A stretch of 64,000 nt of DNA from Voacanga thouarsii. Taxonomy: Eukaryota > Streptophyta > Magnoliopsida > Gentianales > Apocynaceae. This document shows, in pieces, positions 60,087 to 64,000 of this stretch. The stretch's first letter is position 1, and every line of letters starts with the position of its first letter. The notes below the pieces were generated by a model. It searched no databases. It had not been told where the DNA came from and saw only the letters and a program-made list of their open reading frames with translations. A program made the translations under genes and the position numbers. The DNA is taken from the NCBI GenBank assembly GCA_026120185.1, contig JANUWF010001942.1, positions 2,852,001 through 2,916,000 on the forward strand, read 5' to 3'.

Positions 60087-63000
60087 ATGGTTAGTGGAGG
60101 TTCTTTTAGTCCCTTAGCCGTTGTTCTCTGCGAGAATAAGATAACGGGTCCAAACTATGTGGACTGGAAAAGGAATCTGGACATAATACTCACAACTGAG
60201 GAGTATAAATATGTCCTATACGAGACCTGCCCAGTAATCGTGGAAGGTTCCACTGTTGAGGAGCGTGAGGCTGAAAAGGCATAGAAGAAGGCTGACGAAA
60301 TGGCCCGATGCTATATGTTAGCCTCCATGTCAAATGTGCTTCAATCCAAACATAAGCACATGGCCAATACATATGACATAAGCATATCACTAGCTAGAAT
60401 GTTCGCAGATAAGAGCCAGCCTGTAAGGCAAGAGGCTCTTCGAACGATCATAAACACCAAGATGGTTGATGGAGCATCAGTCAGAGAGTATATGCTCAAG
60501 ATGATTACTACTTTCGAGGAAGCAGAAGTCTTGGAGGTGGCTGTCATTGACCCCGATAGCCAAGTGGACATGGCTTTTGAATCTTTGCTGGGCTCCTTCA
60601 TTCAGTTCAAGTTGAATTACAACATGAACAAGTTAAACATGGGTTTAACGAAGTTGATGAAGGAGCTCCAGGTGGCAGAGAAAGTCATGAAGCTACAGGC
60701 TAGAGCTATGATGGCCTCTTCTTTGAGAATTAGATCCAAGCCCAGAAAGTTCAAGAAGAAGAAGGGTAATGCAGTGCATCAGGCTAAGTCCCAGCCTAAA
60801 GACAAACCCAAGGGCAAATGCTTTAAGTGTAGGAAGAACTGACACTGGAAAAAGGAGTGTCCAGATCTTCAAGCCAAGAAAAACCCCACAGGTAATGTTT
60901 TCTATCTAAAATCTATATCAATGGTTGGATCAACTTCCACTTGGATTGTTAATTCAGGAGCCACTAATCATATCTGTAACTCCTTATAGGGGTTTAGGAA
61001 GATTAGAAGACTTCAGAAGGGCGAACATTTATTACGCGTGGGAAATGGAGCACAAGTTTGGGCTTTTGCCTTTAGGAGAACTGGAACTTACTTTTGATTG
61101 TAATAGAATAGTTGTTTTGAAGGATATTTTATTTGTTCTTGGTTTTAGATAGAATTTGGTTTCAGTTGCAAAACTAATAAGTCAAGGATATTCTATTTCT
61201 TTCCATTCTAGTATTACTATCAGTGGAAATGGAGCAGTTATATGTACTAGGCATATTTATGAAAATTTATTGTTCATTAATCCTATTAACAATCAATTGA
61301 ATAATGCTCAATTTGAACCTTTAAATAGGAAGAGAAAGACCAATGTTAATGACTCATATCTTTGGCATCTAAGGTTGGGTCATATTAACTCAACCAGGAT
61401 TTAGAGGTTAATCCATGATGGGCCTTTCGGCTCATTAAGATTGGAAAGTTGGCCTCACTGTAAATACTATCTTATGGGAAAAATGACCAAAAGGCGGATA
61501 GAGCCAAAGTAGCATTGAGTCTTGTTCACACTGATGTGTGTGGTCCTTTGTCTACACCAGCAAGAGGGGGTTTGAGTATTTCATCACTTTCATAGATAAT
61601 TGTATAAGGTATGGTTATATGTATATAATGAGATGTAAGTCTGACTCTCTTGACAAGTTCAAAGAGTTTAAGGCTGAAGTGGAGTATCAGACAGGTAAAT
61701 TAATCAAGACCTTACGATCGGATCATGGTAGCGAATACCTCCTTAGTAAATTCAAGGATTACATGGTACATCATGGGATATTATCCCAACTCTCTGCGCT
61801 GGGGACACTCTAGCAGAATGGAGTAGCTGAGAGAAGGAACAGGACAGTGATGGAAATGGTCCAAAACATGATGTTTCATGCTACTTTTCCAGTGTCTTTT
61901 TGGGGATATGCACTAGAAATAGTGGCATATATTCTGAATTTGGTGCCTTCCAAATCAGTACCTAGGACTCCCTATGAGATGTGGACTGGGCATAAGGTAA
62001 GTCTAAATCATCTCAAGATATGGGGTTGTCCAGCTTATGTATTGATCAAGGGAGACAAGTTAGAGCCAAGATCAGAATTATGCTATTTGTTGGGTATCCA
62101 AAAGGTACAAATGGTGGTTACTTTTATCATCTCGAGTAACAAAAGGTAGTTGTGAGTACTAATACTAGATACTTGGAGGATGAACAAAGTACATCCACTA
62201 AAGGTTCGACAAGGTTAGAACTCGAGGAGAAGTTATCTTCTGAATCAACTTCTCTTAACCTGATTATAGAACAAGAAGAGGCACAACCTCAAAAACCTAT
62301 ACAAATAGAGTCTCGTCGTAGTGGGAAGATATCTAGAGTTCCAGAAAGATGGACTAAAGAGGCTTTTGATCTAGTATCCAACTATCAGGAATAATATCCC
62401 ACTAAATATGAGGAGGCTGTTACTGATACCGATGCAGACTTATGACATGAAGCAATGAAAACTGAGATTGAGTCTATGTATTTCAATTAGGTTTGGGATC
62501 TTGTAACTTCACTTGAAGGGATAAAACCTATTGGGTGTAAGTGGGTGTGCAAGAGGAAGAGGGGAGAAGATGAGAAGGTAGAAACCTTCTAAGTTAAGCT
62601 TGTGGCGAAAGGGTATACTCAGAAAAAAGGGATCGACTATGAGGAAATCTTTTCCCCAATAGCCATGCTTAAGTCCATCCGTATCCTCCTTGCTATCGCA
62701 TGTCATTATGACTACGAGATATGGCAAATGGATGTCAAAATAGAATTGTTAAATGGTTATCTTAGTGAAGACATCTATATATTCTAACCAGAAAGCTTTA
62801 TTGCTGAAGGTCAAGAACATATGGTTTGTAAGCTTAAGAAATCCATTTATGGACTTAAGCAAGCATCCAGAGCAAGGAACATTCATTTTGATGAGAGTGT
62901 AAAGTCTTACGGTTTCATTCAAAGCGAGGATGAACCATGTGTGTATAGGAAACTGGAAGGCATAAATATGGTTTTTCTTGTACTGTATGTGCATGATATT

Positions 63001-63798
63001 CTACTAATTAGAAATGATGTAGGGACACTGTCATCTTCTAAGGTTTGGCTATCTAGTCAATTTAGTATGAAGGACTTGGGTGGAACTAATTACATTCTCA
63101 TGATAAAACTTTGTAGAAATCGGAAGCAGAGAATGTTAGGTTTATTCCAAGCTATATACATTGACAAGATGCTGACCAAGTTCAGTATGGACTTATGCAA
63201 GGGGGCATTGATCCTTTGCAGACATAGGTTGTCTTTTTCTTCAAAGGACTATCCAAAGTTTCAAGAAAAAAAAGATAGAATGAGTAGGATTCACTATGCT
63301 TTAGCTGTGGAAAGTCTTATATATGCCATACTGTGTACTAGGCCAGATATCTACTTTGTTGTAGGCTTAGTTAGCAGACATCAATCAAACCCCGGGGAGG
63401 TAATTAGCAGGCTGTAAAGTATATTCTCAAGTATATTAAAGATACAAGAGATTATGTGTTGGTGTATAGGACTGATAACTTGGTTCCTATAGGATATAGG
63501 GACTTAAACTTCCAGGCGAATAAGGATGAGAGAAAATCCACTAGTGAATATGTCTTCACCTTGTCGGGAGGAGCCATTTCATGGAGGAGTATCAAGCAAT
63601 CTTGCGTTGTTGACTCAACCGTGGAAGCTAAGTATGTGGTAGCTTCGGAGGCATCTAAGGAAGTAGTTTGGCACCGGAAGTTCCTTTTGGAACTTGGAGT
63701 CATGCCACAAATAGAATCAGTTGTGATGTATTGCGACAATATTGGTGCAGTCTCACAATTCAAAGAACTAAGGAACCACAAAAAGGGAAAGCACATAG
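60087..63798 (+). pseudogene. Copia C gag-pol polyprotein, inactivated and cut
   Basis: Gag starts MVSGGSFSPLAVVLCENK with YVDWKRNLD. The zinc knuckle CFKCRKN*HWKKEC (about 60820-60861) has a stop in place of glycine. The protease site reads WIVNSGATNH: the catalytic aspartate is asparagine (60951-60953). GAG-pre-integrase (LWHLRLGHINSTRI) is at 61360-61480. Integrase runs 61510-62150 with FITFIDNC, TLRSDHGSEY and VAERRNRTVMEMVQNMM. RT runs 62490-63120 with PIGCKWVCKRK and IYGLKQASRA; its YVDD motif is YVHD (62986-62997). RNase H runs from 63440 to RNHKKGKHI at 63798, where another LTR interrupts it; YCDN is present. Stops at 60282, 61403, 62146 and 62392 and frame changes add to the damage. 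Confidence 0.92.
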
Positions 63799-64000
63799 TG
63801 TAACACCCCATTACCTATGCCCCCATTAGGGCTGGGGATGTCACCCCGTCCACAGGACAAGGGGTCATTATAATTAGGACACACAAAATAAATGAAATGA
63901 ATAATTCAAAATTAAACTTATTACAACCCAAGCAATACATGAACAAGTTAAAAAAAAAATGTCTGCTATAGTCTCTCAAATGAAATACATAGGAAAAATA
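63799..64000 (-). mobile_element. Start of an LTR of the same family as the 4.23-kb solo LTR, opposite orientation
   Basis: It starts TGTAACACCCCATTACCTA; GGGCTGGGGATGTCACCCCG, CCACAGGACAAGGGGTC and AATTAGG follow. The reverse complement of 5440-5521 runs in parallel (TGTAACACCCCACTACCTA, GGGCCGGGGATGTCGCCCCG, AAGGACAAGGGGTC). The element runs off the window. Its left flank CATAG (63794-63798) is the predicted target duplication. Whether this is a solo LTR or a full element cannot be seen. Confidence 0.85.

Larger units (their letters stand above)
56439..63798 (+). mobile_element. Copia element C (family 2), 5' LTR to RNase H, interrupted at the right
   Basis: The element comprises the 5' LTR 56439-58289, primer site 58292-58303, leader, and broken gag-pol 60087-63798. 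At 63799 another LTR begins in mid-RNase H, so the C end and its 3' LTR are off-window. C is inserted head-to-head into the leader of its relative D. Leader and coding sequence match D at many blocks but are clearly diverged. Confidence 0.9.

Noticed and set aside
63452..63811. Minus-strand 119-residue frame
   Set aside because: Antisense of copia C RNase H; the plus strand shows the conserved YCDN and KHI motifs.

Overview
This window is a block of heterochromatic plant DNA made almost entirely of nested transposable elements. I see no host gene, no true tRNA or rRNA gene and no CRISPR array. A flowering-plant origin is supported by Ty1/copia elements with initiator-tRNA-Met primer sites, a Ty3/gypsy-type non-autonomous element with a tRNA-Asp primer site, a CACTA element with a spliced TNPD/TNPA-type gene pair, a hAT element with an 8-bp target duplication, AT-rich composition and long simple repeats. 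I cannot name the species.

Left part (1-22101). A terminal piece of one CACTA element (1-1085) abuts a decayed minus-strand gypsy reverse transcriptase. That gypsy remnant is split by a 4.23-kb solo LTR (1292-5521) with a perfect 5-bp target duplication. A 5'-truncated copia element, 'A' (about 5880-18742), follows. Its 3' LTR is split by a non-autonomous gypsy-type element (11941-18127) that has both LTRs, a tRNA-Asp primer site and a 5-bp duplication. Next come a fragment of a second copia-family LTR, an unassigned stretch, an isolated LTR (20385-21734) and a minus-strand gypsy integrase.

Right part (22102-64000). The gypsy integrase is interrupted twice. The first interruption is a 4.5-kb hAT-like element (22102-26608) containing a kilobase-scale inverted repeat. 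The second is copia element 'D' (minus strand, from 27005), whose 5' LTR lies beyond the window. D is itself split by a full-length copia element 'B' (29559-52764; 5-bp duplication CTTAG). B is split, between its 5' LTR and its primer site, by a 13.6-kb CACTA element (31282-44836) with transposase-like genes. The D leader is also split by a head-to-head relative, copia 'C' (from 56439). C is interrupted near its 3' end by an LTR of the same family as the 4.23-kb solo LTR, in opposite orientation (63799 to the edge).

How the genes relate. A and B are one copia family (LTR about 1.72 kb, start TGTTA); C and D are another (LTR about 1.82-1.85 kb, start TGTTRGAATG). All polyproteins carry stops, frameshifts or lost catalytic residues, so none looks autonomous now. 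The CACTA genes still show their domain order and splice sites but also carry frameshifts and stops. The value of the window is a readable insertion history, anchored by target duplications and by host-element reading frames that become continuous when the inserts are ignored. Boundaries without a duplication are approximate. All homology calls come from reading motifs by eye; no database search was run.
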